A DNA stretch of 64,000 nucleotides from Lyophyllum atratum (taxonomy: Eukaryota > Basidiomycota > Agaricomycetes > Agaricales > Lyophyllaceae). Made by a program: the position numbers and the translations under genes. Numbering within the stretch: position 1 is the stretch's first letter; every line of letters begins with the position of its first letter. Location of the stretch: positions 744,001 through 808,000 of the forward strand of contig JACGCN010000004.1 in assembly GCA_014905825.1 (NCBI GenBank). The letters are read 5' to 3'. Below the pieces are notes generated by a model. It saw nothing but the letters and a program-made list of their open reading frames with translations, had not been told where the DNA came from and searched no databases. Shown here one piece after another: positions 20,301-32,500 of the stretch.

Positions 20301-22358
20301 GGACAGAATTGTTGCATGGCCACAGCCTCGATCGGCTACCGATGTCAAACAATTCCTTGGGCTGGTCCGATACCTTAGTGCTTTCCTCCCGGATCTCGCG
20401 ACGCACACCGACGTCTTGAACCAACTGACGTCAAATGATGCCAGAAAATTGTTTCCACCCTGGTTACCGATACACCAGGCGGCCTTCGATGCTATCAAGT
20501 CGATTGTCATCAGCCGCGAGTGTTTGACAACTATCGACCATAACGACACATCGAAGAAAATTTTTGTGACCACAGACGCGAGCGACCGTCGCTCAGGCGC
20601 CGTCCTGTCCTTTGGGGAAACCTGGGAGACTGCGCGTCCCGTTGCCTTTGACTCAATGACGTTCAAAGGCGCGGAATTGAATTACCCAGTTCACGAAAAA
20701 GAGCTGCTGGCTATTATCCGTGCCATGCGCAAGTGGCGATCTGACCTCCTCGGTTCCGAGTTTCTTGTCTTCACCGACCATAAGACCTTGGAAAACTTCG
20801 ACGCGCAACGCGACCTGTCTAGGCGGCAGGCGCGTTGGATGGAATTCATGTCACAATTTGATGCTCGAATCGTTTACGTTAAAGGAGAGGACAACACCGT
20901 TGCGGATGCCCTTTCTCGACTGCCAGTTGCCGAATCCGAGGACAGTCTCGAAGCCGGGCGTGCCGCCCTTGAAGCTTTCAACATACCTGATGATGACTTG
21001 GTCTCCAACAGCATCAACAGCATCCTGATTGTCTCCTCTGCCGCTGACGCTCCCATCGCCACCGCTCACGCCCTATCTGAGCTAGACGACGCGACCGACT
21101 GTGCACCGATCGCGTCCACACTCGAAATTGCTTCGGACCCCGCTATTCTGCAATCGATAATCGACGGCTATGCTGCTGATAAATGGACTAAAAACATGGT
21201 CAAAGGCAACGCCGGTATCAAAGGCCTTCGCTGCATCAACAAGCTTTGGTATATTGGTGACCGTTTGTGCGTACCGCGCGTCGGGAACGTACGAGAAACG
21301 CTATTCCGGCTGGCGCACGACGCGCTTGGCCACTTCGGTTTTGACAAAACGTATGCATCGCTTCGGAACGCCTATTACTGGCCGAAGATGCGACAAGACT
21401 TGGAACATAGTTATGTACCTTCCTGCCGCGAATGTCAACAGAATAAGTCCAGCACGAAGAAACCTTCCGGTCCTCTACACCCGCTACCGATCCCTGACCA
21501 GCGCGGCGATTCCGTCGCGATCGATTTCATTGGGCCCTTGCCGGAAGACGAGGGATTCAACTCAATTATTACAATGACATGCCGTCTCGGTTCCGATATC
21601 CAGATCATACCCTCGCATACAGACATCTCCGCGTCAGACTTCGCTCTCATATTCTTCAATCACTGGTTTTGTGAAAATGGATTGCCTCTCGAGATTGTAT
21701 CCGATCGTGATAAACTGTTCATCTCGAAGTTCTGGAAGGCGCTGCATATCCTAACCGGCATTGACATCAAAATGTCGAGCGCATACCATCCAGAGACTGA
21801 CGGCTCTAGTGAACGTTCGAATAAGACTGTCAACCAAGCCTTGCGTTATCATGTCGACCGAAATCAAGCTGGTTGGGTGCGAGCGCTGCCGCGTGTCCGT
21901 TTCGACATGATGAACACAGTTAACAAATCGACTGGATTCTCTGGTTTCCACATGCGAATGGGCCGGAGCCCTCGTCTGATCCCGCCTCTCGTTCCACGAC
22001 CCGACCGTCAACTAACGGATGAAGAAGACGTCGCTCGGACCCTGATCTCGCAAATGCAAGTCGATCTCCTGCAGGCACAGGACAACTTGCTGCAGGCAAA
22101 GATTTCTCAAGCGGCCCAGGCGAACAAGAACCGAAAGCCGAACTACTCGTTTAAAGAAGGCCAACGCGTTATGCTCTCCACTGAACATCGTCGACATGAG
22201 TTCAAAGTCAAGGGAGACGGGCGCGCAGCTAAGTTCATGCCTAGATTTGACGGGCCTTACACAATCTCCAAAGTAAACTTACAGAACTCGACGGTTACCA
22301 TCCTCATGCCGAATGCACCAAGGACCTTCCCCACATTCCATTTCTCTGAAATCAAACC
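17335..22358 (+). CDS. Piece F: most complete gag-pol copy (lacks chromodomain)
   Basis: The ATG at 17335 (MTDRTLIKF) opens one uninterrupted Gag-Pol. Approximate residues: zinc knuckle 411, protease DNG 546, RT YLDD 925, RNase H 1079, integrase zinc finger 1326-1370, integrase D/D/E at 1394, 1457 and 1491, GPY motif 1637. The copy stops at FSEIKP (22358), losing the last roughly 80 residues with the chromodomain. It is joined to the last 66 bp of an LTR and then to piece G. The reading frame continues by chance to 22491. The protease signature is DNG instead of the usual DSG/DTG, as in every copy here. Confidence 0.92.
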
Positions 22359-22424
22359 CCACGCCGTTCCTGTTTACGTGGTACGTTCCTGTCAGTGTTG
22401 TCTCCTATCCCTAGTAGACTTCCA
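22359..22424 (+). repeat. LTR tail fragment (last 66 bp)
   Basis: Starts at CACGCCGTTCC and ends at GACTTCCA, the 3' third of the 190-bp LTR in plus orientation. It is fused to truncated integrase on the left and to inverted piece G on the right. Confidence 0.9.
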
Positions 22425-25400
22425 CCTTGGTGCATTCGGCATGAGGATGGTAACCGTCGAGTTCTGTAAGTTTACTTTGGAGATTGTGTAAGGCCCGTCA
22501 AATCTAGGCATGAACTTAGCTGCGCGCCCGTCTCCCTTGACTTTGAACTCATGTCGACGATGTTCAGTGGAGAGCATAACGCGTTGGCCTTCTTTAAACG
22601 AGTAGTTCGGCTTTCGGTTCTTGTTCGCCTGGGCCGCTTGAGAAATCTTTGCCTGCAGCAAGTTGTCCTGTGCCTGCAGGAGATCGACTTGCATTTGCGA
22701 GATCAGGGTCCGAGCGACGTCTTCTTCATCCGTTAGTTGACGGTCGGGTCGTGGAACGAGAGGCGGGATCAGACGAGGGCTCCGGCCCATTCGCATGTGG
22801 AAACCAGAGAATCCAGTCGATTTGTTAACTGTGTTCATCATGTCGAAACGGACACGCGGCAGCGCTCGCACCCAACCAGCTTGATTTCGGTCGACATGAT
22901 AACGCAAGGCTTGGTTGACAGTCTTATTCGAACGTTCACTAGAGCCGTCAGTCTCTGGATGGTATGCGCTCGACATTTTGATGTCAATGCCGGTTAGGAT
23001 ATGCAGCGCCTTCCAGAACTTCGAGATGAACAGTTTATCACGATCGGATACAATCTCGAGAGGCAATCCATTTTCACAAAACCAGTGATTGAAGAATGTG
23101 AGAGCGAAGTCTGACGCGGAGATGTCTGTATGCGAGGGTATGATCTGGATATCGGAACCGAGACGGCATGTCATTGTAATAATTGAGTTGAATCCCTCGT
23201 CTTCCGGCAAGGGCCCAATGAAATCGATCGCGACGGAATCGCCGCGCTGGTCAGGGATCGGTAGCGGGTGTAGAGGACCGGAAGGTTTCTTCGTGCTGGA
23301 CTTATTCTGTTGACATTCGCGGCAGGAAGGTACATAACTATGTTCCAAGTCTTGTCGCATCTTCGGCCAGTAATAGGCGTTCCGAAGCGATGCATACGTT
23401 TTGTCAAAACCGAAGTGGCCAAGCGCGTCGTGCGCCAGCCGGAATAGCGTTTCTCGTACGTTCCCGACGCGCGGTACGCACAAACGGTCACCAATATACC
23501 AAAGCTTGTTGATGCAGCGAAGGCCTTTGATACCGGCGTTGCCTTTGACCATGTTTTTAGTCCATTTATCAGCAGCATAGCCGTCGATTATCGATTGCAG
23601 AATAGCGGGGTCCGAAGCAATTTCGAGTGTGGACGCGATCGGTGCACAGTCGGTCGCGTCGTCTAGCTCAGATAGGGCGTGAGCGGTGGCGATGGGAGCG
23701 TCAGCGGCAGAGGAGACAATCAGGATGCTGTTGATGCTGTTGGAGACCAAGTCATCATCAGGTATGTTGAAAGCTTCAAGGGCGGCACGCCCGGCTTCGA
23801 GACTGTCCTCGGATTCGGCAACTGGCAGTCGAGAAAGGGCATCCGCAACGGTGTTGTCCTCTCCTTTAACGTAAACGATTCGAGCATCAAATTGTGACAT
23901 GAATTCCATCCAACGCGCCTGCCGCCTAGACAGGTCGCGTTGCGCGTCGAAGTTTTCCAAGGTCTTATGGTCGGTGAAGACAAGAAACTCGGAACCGAGG
24001 AGGTCAGATCGCCACTTGCGCATGGCACGGATAATAGCCAGCAGCTCTTTTTCGTGAACTGGGTAATTCAATTCCGCGCCTTTGAACGTCATTGAGTCAA
24101 AGGCAACGGGACGCGCAGTCTCCCAGGTTTCCCCAAAGGACAGGACGGCGCCTGAGCGACGGTCGCTCGCGTCTGTGGTCACAAAAATTTTCTTCGATGT
24201 GTCGTTATGGTCGATAGTTGTCAAACACTCGCGGCTGATGACAATCGACTTGATAGCATCGAAGGCCGCCTGGTGTATCGGTAACCAGGGTGGAAACAAT
24301 TTTCTGGCATCATTTGACGTCAGTTGGTTCAAGACGTCGGTGTGCGTCGCGAGATCCGGGAGGAAAGCACTAAGGTATCGGACCAGCCCAAGGAATTGTT
24401 TGACATCGGTAGCCGATCGAGGCTGTGGCCATGCAACAATTCTGTCCACTTTCTTGTCGTCGGCCTCGATACCCTTAGCGGAAATTCGGTGGCCGAGGAA
24501 GTGTATCTCGGTACAGTAAAGTTTCGTTTTCTTCGGGTTGACATACAACTTGGCTTCACGAAGTGTTTCGAGGACTGCACGTACATTGCGATGGTGTTCA
24601 TCGAGAGTCGACGACCAGATTACGATGTCGTCTAGGTAAACGTGACATATTTTTCCGATGTGTTTCTGCAGCGCAGCGTTAACCCGCCGCTGATGGATTG
24701 CGGGCGCGTTGCGGAGACCCATAGGCATTACTAGCCATTCATAAAGTCCAAACGGAGTCGAAACGGCCGTTAGCGGCACATGCGAAGGGTGCATCCTCGT
24801 CTGAAAAAACGAGTTTGTCATATCAATGGTCGCGAAGTATTTGCCCTTGCCACAATCCGCCAATATGTCATCGACGCGAGGCAAGGGGTGGCTATCGGTT
24901 ACGGTGTTGGCGTTCAAATGGCGGTAATCGTTCACCCAGCGGGGAAGCACAGTTGGGTCGGCTTTGGGTATTATAAAAGCAGGAGAGGCGTGGGGGGACG
25001 ACGACGGTTGAATGCGGCCCGCATCCAGATGTTGTTGGATGAGCGTTTTAAATGCGTCGCGGTATTTGCGTGGACACTGATAAGTCCTGGTCGCAATTTT
25101 CTTGTAAGCGTCTTTAACGTGGATTTCTGCCATCACATCGTTAGGCAGCTGGTCGACATGCGGGATCGGTTCAAAAATCGGCGCGAATTCCTCCTTCAGC
25201 TTCTTGTCGAAGTCGTCAAGAATCGCGCACGATGCCAACTCTTCAATTCGTATGCGAATAGCCGCAATCCAATTGGTAGGCGGTGTTTCGGTCAGCGCAT
25301 TTGTACGAGTAAGGACAATCAAGCGTTCAGCACATTGATACTTCAGTTCCGCGGCAACCAAACGTCGCGTGTTCATGACTTCACGATGCAGGTCGATAGC

Positions 25401-27413
25401 CCGTTTTCGTTTGGGCTTAGGTGGCTTACGAGGGACGGGATGGAAGAGGTCATAATTCGTCGATTTGTCTATACAGGTACGGGCTTCATGGTCGATAACT
25501 ACGTGATTCTTAATAAGCCATGGAAGTCCAAGTACAATAGGTGTGCACAGGCCCGGAGCGATGAGAGTACGGATTGGAGAAGAGGTCCATTGTCCGTCGC
25601 ATGATGTAACCGAAAGTTTAACATAAGAGGTAAGCGTAGCGACAGTTTTCGGCGTGTTCGGAGATTTCAATGCGACGGCAACGTCTATGGGGTCTTTGAG
25701 TCGGAAGGTCTGGATACCGAGATGAGCTACTAATTCTGGTGAAATCAGCGTCAGATGGGCACCGTTATCAATCAGCGATACGACAGGGACAGGTAAGGGG
25801 ACCAGAGGTCCTTCAACAACGCAGCGGAACAACAAGTGAGGGGCGGAAATGGGAAAACTCACGTCTTCCGAGTCCTCTTCGAGCGAAGGTTCGTTGTACG
25901 ATGTGTTCGAAGGCATGACCGCAGCAATTTCTTCATCGCCCCAGGATGGGCTCGCGAAGGAAGCGACGGGCTTGGCTTTAGCACGAGGAACGGCGGCGAC
26001 GACGGGGACAGGGACAGCGGGGGTGGCAGAGGGAGCAACGTACGAAGGATTGGCTTCCACTGATGCGACCTCCGCCGCATGCGCGAATTTCTGCATGAAG
26101 GTATCGGGGTCAGGGTAACCGGTGGGACACGTGTTGGATCTGTGGTCGTCAGGAACGTTGATCATCCTGCATTTGAAACAGCCATTGTTGGCGAAGAGGT
26201 AAGCCCGCTGTTGTGGCTGAAGAGCAAGGAGACGGAGTCGCTTGGATGGGCGGGAGCTGGAGGCAGTATCGGATTTGTTGGATTGTTTAGCGGCAGCGGC
26301 GGTAGTGCCCGTATTCGCGAACCTGGATGGACCGCCGAGGGCAATGCGCTTCCTCGACGTCGCGTCAGCGGCCTCGCGAGCTCGCTTCAGTTCGGCGCGA
26401 CGCTTAATGTCGCACGCACGAACAGCCGCAATGAACTTCTTGTAGTCCCGTTCGTCGTTTACACCCTCTTGAGTGCACAACTTGTCGAGGTCCTCGTCAA
26501 TGCCCGACTCGATGCGGCGTCGCAAGCCGTCCTCGTCGAGGCACGACTTGGTGTTCTTCAGCATGATGTTGAGCTTCAATATCTCCTGAAACCAATCCCA
26601 AAACGTCGCAGGATAGACGAGGGAGGAGGCAGCCAGCTTGCGACGAAGCTTCCGCTCCCAGTCGACGTCCAGGTAGTTCGTGCGGACAAGCTCCATGAAA
26701 GCGGGGAATGTCAAGGCGATAATGGTGTCGTATTCGTTTTCAATCCAGTCGGCGATCCGTAAGTCTGAAAAGGCTGCAGTAATCTTCCGAACCTGGTCGG
26801 CCGGTTTAATTTCTTTATGGTCGAAGTAGTGCATGGAGGCACGCTCAAATCGTTTCAGGACCTCGGGCGAAAGATCGCCGGGGGTCAGAGTTGGACACTT
26901 GGAAGGGTGCGTGTGCTCCAGCGTTGCGAAGAGGGAAGAATCCGAAGCAGAAGTCATATTGTTTGCAGAAGGACGGACGAGGGAACGGGCAGGTGGTGAC
27001 GGAGAGAAGCTGGAAGATGACGAAGACGAGTTGGAGCGAGAACGATTTCGGGGGCTGGGAATGTCAAGTGCAGGTGACGGTGGCATGGAAAGCGGCAATG
27101 GCACACCAAGTGCGGGTGATGGTGGCATGGAAGGCGGCGATGATGTGGGCGACGATGATGCGGGAAAGGGAGCAGCAGGCGATACAGAAGACGATAGTGA
27201 TGAGAGACGCGACGAAAAATCGGTAGAGGGATCGGAGTCAGAAGGTTCGTACGATTCGTCAGAGCTGGACACTGGTGATGATGATCCCGAAGCCGTACCT
27301 CTGCGTGCACGACTACGCGTGGCAAGCGGGGTAGGCGTGGAGGGTAACCGTGAGGCTCTGGACGCCAGGATGGTGACTATATGCGTGAATTTTATCAATG
27401 TTCGATCCGTCAC
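22425..27413 (-). CDS. Piece G: gag-pol copy lacking the chromodomain
   Basis: ATG at 27413 (MTDRTLIKF) runs through Gag, protease, RT, RNase H and integrase to NAPR near 22425, then reads into the LTR fragment. The last roughly 90 codons and the chromodomain are lost. The protein matches F except one I-to-T change (FALTFFNHW, codon near 23098). In contrast, its leader (27414-27604) and attached LTR3 carry many substitutions, so the body and 5' end come from different source copies. It forms a 5-kb tail-to-tail palindrome with F. Confidence 0.9.
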
Positions 27414-27604
27414 GAGCGATTCTCAAAAGGAAGTGGACAAGTAGCAATGGCGAGGTATCCGAAAGGCGGAGACGCATAACACGGAATCAAAAAAGGCACG
27501 GGAACAATGTTTTACAAACGGAGGTATCGCCTAATGGCAATCTGATGATCGATGACGGACAACGACGGAGGCAAAACGCGAAGCGTCTGTTGTTTAAAAA
27601 AAAG

Positions 27605-27794
27605 TGGAAGTCTACTATGGATAGGAGACAACACTGACAGGAACGTACCACGTAAACAGGAACGGCGTGTATTGCAGAGAGATGAGAGTACTGATAGCGA
27701 GGATAAGCGGGGAGAAAGGAAGGATGGACGATATACAAGTGGGCGAGTATATATATGGAAGGTGATGTGTTACGTAAGTCGTGGTAGGATTACA
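27605..27794 (-). repeat. LTR3 (190 bp), divergent and shared by G and H
   Basis: This is 5' LTR to G on its left. It differs from LTR1/2/4 at about five positions (for example CTACTATGG for CTACTAGGG, GTACTGATAG for GTACGATAG, GATGGACGAT for GAAGGACGGAT). It is followed by two bases CC that match the polypurine-tract side of a 3' LTR, then by H gag. So it also served as 3' LTR of H, whose pol is deleted. Confidence 0.9.
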
Positions 27795-27796
27795 CC

Positions 27797-29176
27797 AGCA
27801 ACGTACGAAGGATTGGCTTCCACTGATGCGACCTCCGCCGCATGCGCGAATTTCTGCATGAAGGTATCGGGGTCAGGGTAACCGGTGGGACACGTGTTGG
27901 ATCTGTGGTCGTCAGGAACGTTGATCATCCTGCATTTGAAACAGCCATTGTTGGCGAAGAGGTAAGCCCGCTGTTGTGGCTGAAGAGCAAGGAGACGGAG
28001 TCGCTTGGATGGGCGGGAGCTGGAGGCAGTATCGGATTTGTTGGATTGTTTAGCGGCAGCGGCGGTAGTGCCCGTATTCGCGAACCTGGATGGACCGCCG
28101 AGGGCAATGCGCTTCCTCGACGTCGCGTCAGCGGCCTCGCGAGCTCGCTTCAGTTCGGCGCGACGCTTAATGTCGCACGCACGAACAGCCGCAATGAACT
28201 TCTTGTAGTCCCGTTCGTCGTTTACACCCTCTTGAGTGCACAACTTGTCGAGGTCCTCGTCAATGCCCGACTCGATGCGGCGTCGCAAGCCGTCCTCGTC
28301 GAGGCACGACTTGGTGTTCTTCAGCATGATGTTGAGCTTCAATATCTCCTGAAACCAATCCCAAAACGTCGCAGGATAGACGAGGGAGGAGGCAGCCAGC
28401 TTGCGACGAAGCTTCCGCTCCCAGTCGACGTCCAGGTAGTTCGTGCGGACAAGCTCCATGAAAGCGGGGAATGTCAAGGCGATAATGGTGTCGTATTCGT
28501 TTTCAATCCAGTCGGCGATCCGTAAGTCTGAAAAGGCTGCAGTAATCTTCCGAACCTGGTCGGCCGGTTTAATTTCTTTATGGTCGAAGTAGTGCATGGA
28601 GGCACGCTCAAATCGTTTCAGGACCTCGGGCGAAAGATCGCCGGGGGTCAGAGTTGGACACTTGGAAGGGTGCGTGTGCTCCAGCGTTGCGAAGAGGGAA
28701 GAATCCGAAGCAGAAGTCATATTGTTTGCAGAAGGACGGACGAGGGAACGGGCAGGTGGTGACGGAGAGAAGCTGGAAGATGACGAAGACGAGTTGGAGC
28801 GAGAACGATTTCGGGGGCTGGGAATGTCAAGTGCAGGTGACGGTGGCATGGAAAGCGGCAATGGCACACCAAGTGCGGGTGATGGTGGCATGGAAGGCGG
28901 CGATGATGTGGGCGACGATGATGCGGGAAAGGGAGCAGCAGGCGATACAGAAGACGATAGTGATGAGAGACGCGACGAAAAATCGGTAGAGGGATCGGAG
29001 TCAGAAGGTTCGTACGATTCGTCAGAGCTGGACACTGGTGATGATGATCCCGAAGCCGTACCTCTGCGTGCACGACTACGCGTGGCAAGCGGGGTAGGCG
29101 TGGAGGGTAACCGTGAGGCTCTGGACGCCAGGATGGTGACTATATGCGTGAATTTTATCAATGTTCGATCCGTCAC
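27797..29176 (-). CDS. Piece H: gag only, pol deleted
   Basis: ATG at 29176 (MTDRTLIKF) encodes Gag through the zinc knuckle and about 25 residues beyond (EVASVEANPSYVA). It then reads into LTR3 and ends at 27770. Everything from the protease region to the polypurine tract is missing. With LTR3 and LTR4 on its sides and the leader intact, H resembles an internally deleted gag-only element. Its break lies beside the point where piece C begins, with a 32-bp overlap between the two. Confidence 0.9.
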
Positions 29177-29367
29177 GAGCGATTCTCAAAAGACAGTGGA
29201 CAAGTAGCAATGGCGAGGTATCCGAAAGGGCGGAAACGCGTAACACGGAATCAAAAAAGGCACGGGAACAATGTTTTACAAACGGAGGTATCGCCTAACG
29301 GCAATCTGATGATCGATGACGACGACGACGGAGGCAAAACGCGAAGCGTTCGTTGTTTAAAAAAAAG

Positions 29368-29557
29368 TGGAAGTCTACTAGGGATAGGAGACAACACTGA
29401 CAGGAACGTACCACGTAAACAGGAACGGCGTGTATTGCAGAGAGATGAGAGTACGATAGCGAGGATAAGCGGGGAGAAAGGAAGGAAGGACGGATATACG
29501 AGTGGGCGAGTATATATATGGAAGGTGATGTGTTACGTAAGTCGTGGTAGGATTACA
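29368..29557 (-). repeat. LTR4 (190 bp), right end of the array
   Basis: I saw no difference from LTR1. It is followed by CTTTC (29558-29562) and then B integrase. The leader next to it in element sense starts CTTTTTTTTAAACAACG and has no TGG-type tRNA primer site. Confidence 0.95.
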
Positions 29558-32500
29558 CTTTCTCGTGCAAGGTTTCCGCGAGTCCTTCCTCCATTGAGTT
29601 AGCCGGTCTCGCGATTCCCTCCTGGCTGTGTATCAGGGTCGACCTCGTGTTTGGATGGAACCCGCGCAACAAGTAAGCCGGAGAAAACCCGGTGGCTGTA
29701 TGTGGTGCAGTGTTGTAGGAGAGTTCTAAGACGTCTAGTAAGTCTGCCCAATCATTTCTTTCTGGGCCAACATATGCTCTTAACGCGATTTCCAGGTATT
29801 GGTTCATTATCTCCGTCTGTCCGTCGGCTTGCGGATGGTATGACGTCGTCAGGGCTCTCTGTGTTCCCATCAGCCGACAAAGTTCCTTCCAGAAGTCTCC
29901 CTTCCATCGCGTATCACGATCGGTTATCACTTGGCGCGGTATTCCATATTTGGATATGACATGATGAAAAAACAGTCGCGCCGTTCCGTCCTCGGTGATA
30001 GTTGTAGTGGTTGGTATGAAAATCGCATATTTCGTAAGTTTATCAACTATTACCAAAATGTTATCGAATCCATTTGATTCCGGTAATTCAGGGATAAAAT
30101 CCATGCTGACTACCTCAAACGGTTGGCTTGGTATCGGAATGGATTGTAGGAGTCCTAATGGTGCGTGTCGTTTCGGTTTTGATTTTTGACAAATATCGCA
30201 GGTTTGAACGAATCTCTTGATATCCCTCGACATCTTAGGCCAGTAATATGTGCTGCTGATGCGATTATAAGTTTTATAATACCCTCCGTGAGCAGCTTCA
30301 CTCGGAGTATCATGTATTTCGTTCATTAATTCATTTTTTAAACCTTCAGGTACACAAAGTCTTGTGTTTCCCAGCCCATCCTCGAAGAAGATTAATCCCT
30401 TCTCGCTGTAATGATATTGGGGATACGTGGGCGTGTCTGGGTCGTCGGTTCCTATCGAACTTAGTACCTTTGAGAAGTGCGGGTCACTTAGGTATGCTGT
30501 TCTCCATTTCTTTACCTCGTCTTCCTCAATGCCAATTGTAACCGAATAAGATTTCGTAGTCTCGTAAGGTATGGTTATTGCATCTGCTTCTTCCGCTTCT
30601 AGGTCGATCATTACTTCACAATGATCATCCTCACTTCTAATCTCGTGTTCGGTAAGCACGTAGTTTGTTGCTACGGTGAGTAATTTTTCCTCGAATCTTG
30701 GTCCTAATTCGTCGTACATATTCCTTAGGGGGTCCTCAGTCGTTTTCAGGTTAAGGCTTTCCGTTGCGTCTATTCCAGGACCGTCTTGATAAGGCATCCG
30801 TCGTCTCAATCGTGACACGGGATCTACGTTAGAATGTACGCGTCCTGCTCGATGAATAATTTTCATATTCGGAAATGCTGAGAACACTAGCCCCCAGGTG
30901 AGTAATCTGCGATTTACATTTTGGAAAGTCTTACTCCAGGTTAACGCTGCATGATCGGTAATTGCGAAGATCCTTTCTCCTTCGAGATACGGTTGAAATT
31001 TGATTAATCCCTCCTTTAATGCTAATGCTTCTCTCTCAGTAGGGGAATAGTTTCTTTCCGCTGATTGAAGCACTCGGGACCAGTACGCGATGACCCGCTC
31101 GATGAATACAACGGTATCCTCGAAGGTTTCTCCCCATTTTGCATCAACAGGTACGTCGCTGTCTTCTTTCACTAAATGTACCACCAATTCCGGGACAGGT
31201 TCACCGCTCTTGAATGCCTTTTCTAATTTTTCGTAAGTTTTTGTCCCGCGCAAGTCTCTGATTTTAATTGGCTGAACTTGCTGAAGGATAGCCGCTAATC
31301 CAAAATCACAGGCGTCTGAGTAAACCCTGTAAGGTAAGCCAGGCATGGCATGAGCCCGTACAGGCGCCTCCGTTAGAACCTGTTTGCATAACTCATAAGC
31401 TTCCTGTTCTCTCGGTCCCCAACTCCATTTACATCCTTTCTTCAACAGCTGAAATAAGGGGTGCGCGATCCACGCATAGAAAGGTATGTATCCCGAAAAA
31501 TATACCATCATTCCTAAGAACATCTGTAGAGTTTGAACGTTGCGTGGTTCCTCTAACTCTATTATCGCCTTGACCTTCTCTTTGTGCGTCGATAACCCCA
31601 ATCTTGAAACTTTCTGACCTAATAATAGAAGCGACTGATATCCGAAGTGACATTTTGAGGGTGATAAGGTAATCTTTGAGTTGGCTATTGCTTTGAGTAC
31701 CTCATCAATGTGTTTTAGGTGGTCCTCGAAGGTTTGAGAGAAAATTACTATATCATCGATATACACTAACGCGAATATCCATAGAAATGGAGCTAGGACT
31801 CCTTGCATTACTCTCTGAAACACAGCTGGACCGTTTCGATACCCGAAGGGCATACGATTGAAATGATAAAGTCCTCGGTGAGTCCTAAAGGCTAACTTTT
31901 CTTTGTCTTTGGGATCGATTGATAGTTGCGTAAATCCGGCTAGCGCATCTAATGTTGATAGATATTGACTCCCTGCTAATGACTGTAGTATCTCTTCTTG
32001 CCTCGGAAGGGGAAACTCATCTGGGATCACCGACTCGTTTAATCTTCGAAGATCTATCACCATTCGCGGCTTCGTTCCCCGGTAGACTATGAAAACTGGC
32101 GCGGCCCACGGACTTCGTGAAGGTTCGATTACTCCTAAACTGATCCATGAGTCCATTTGCTTATCAATGATTTCTCTATTCGCTGGGGATGTAGCGAATG
32201 GCGGAATCGAGATTGGTTTGACATCAGGCAGAAGTGGAATGTCGACTAATGTGTCATAATTCCCTAGTTTCCCGTTCAGCCCAAAGACTTCTTTGTTCCT
32301 AGTGATAACTTCGACGAGCTTTTCTCGTGACTCTTGTTTCAATTCTTTACAGAAGTCGAGTTCGCTAAGTAATTGGGTTTCCTCAGGGTACTCTTCTGGA
32401 GTTTCGGCAGTCTTCGGTCCTCCTTCCACTGCTTTCTCAGCCAGAGGATCTTCGTTAATTCCTAATCCTAATGTAGGATTGAAACCTATGTTAACTTCGC

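Larger units (their letters stand above)
4334..29557. mobile_element. Nested array of a 6.0-kb chromovirus (pieces C to H)
   Basis: Both outer ends are 190-bp LTRs of the same orientation, in which I saw no difference, flanked by CTTTC. Inside are six partial copies. C (-) 4524-8603; D (+) 8600-12552 plus LTR2; E (-) 12751-16970; a 180-bp foreign spacer; F (+) 17151-22358 plus an LTR tail; G (-) 22425-27604 plus LTR3; H (-) 27797-29367 plus LTR4. Combining copies gives an intact element of about 6.0 kb: LTR 190, leader 191, ORF 5268, tail 160, LTR 190. The copies are almost the same at protein level. No piece is bounded by its own pair of LTRs and target duplication, so this is not ordinary serial nesting. 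Confidence 0.9.
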
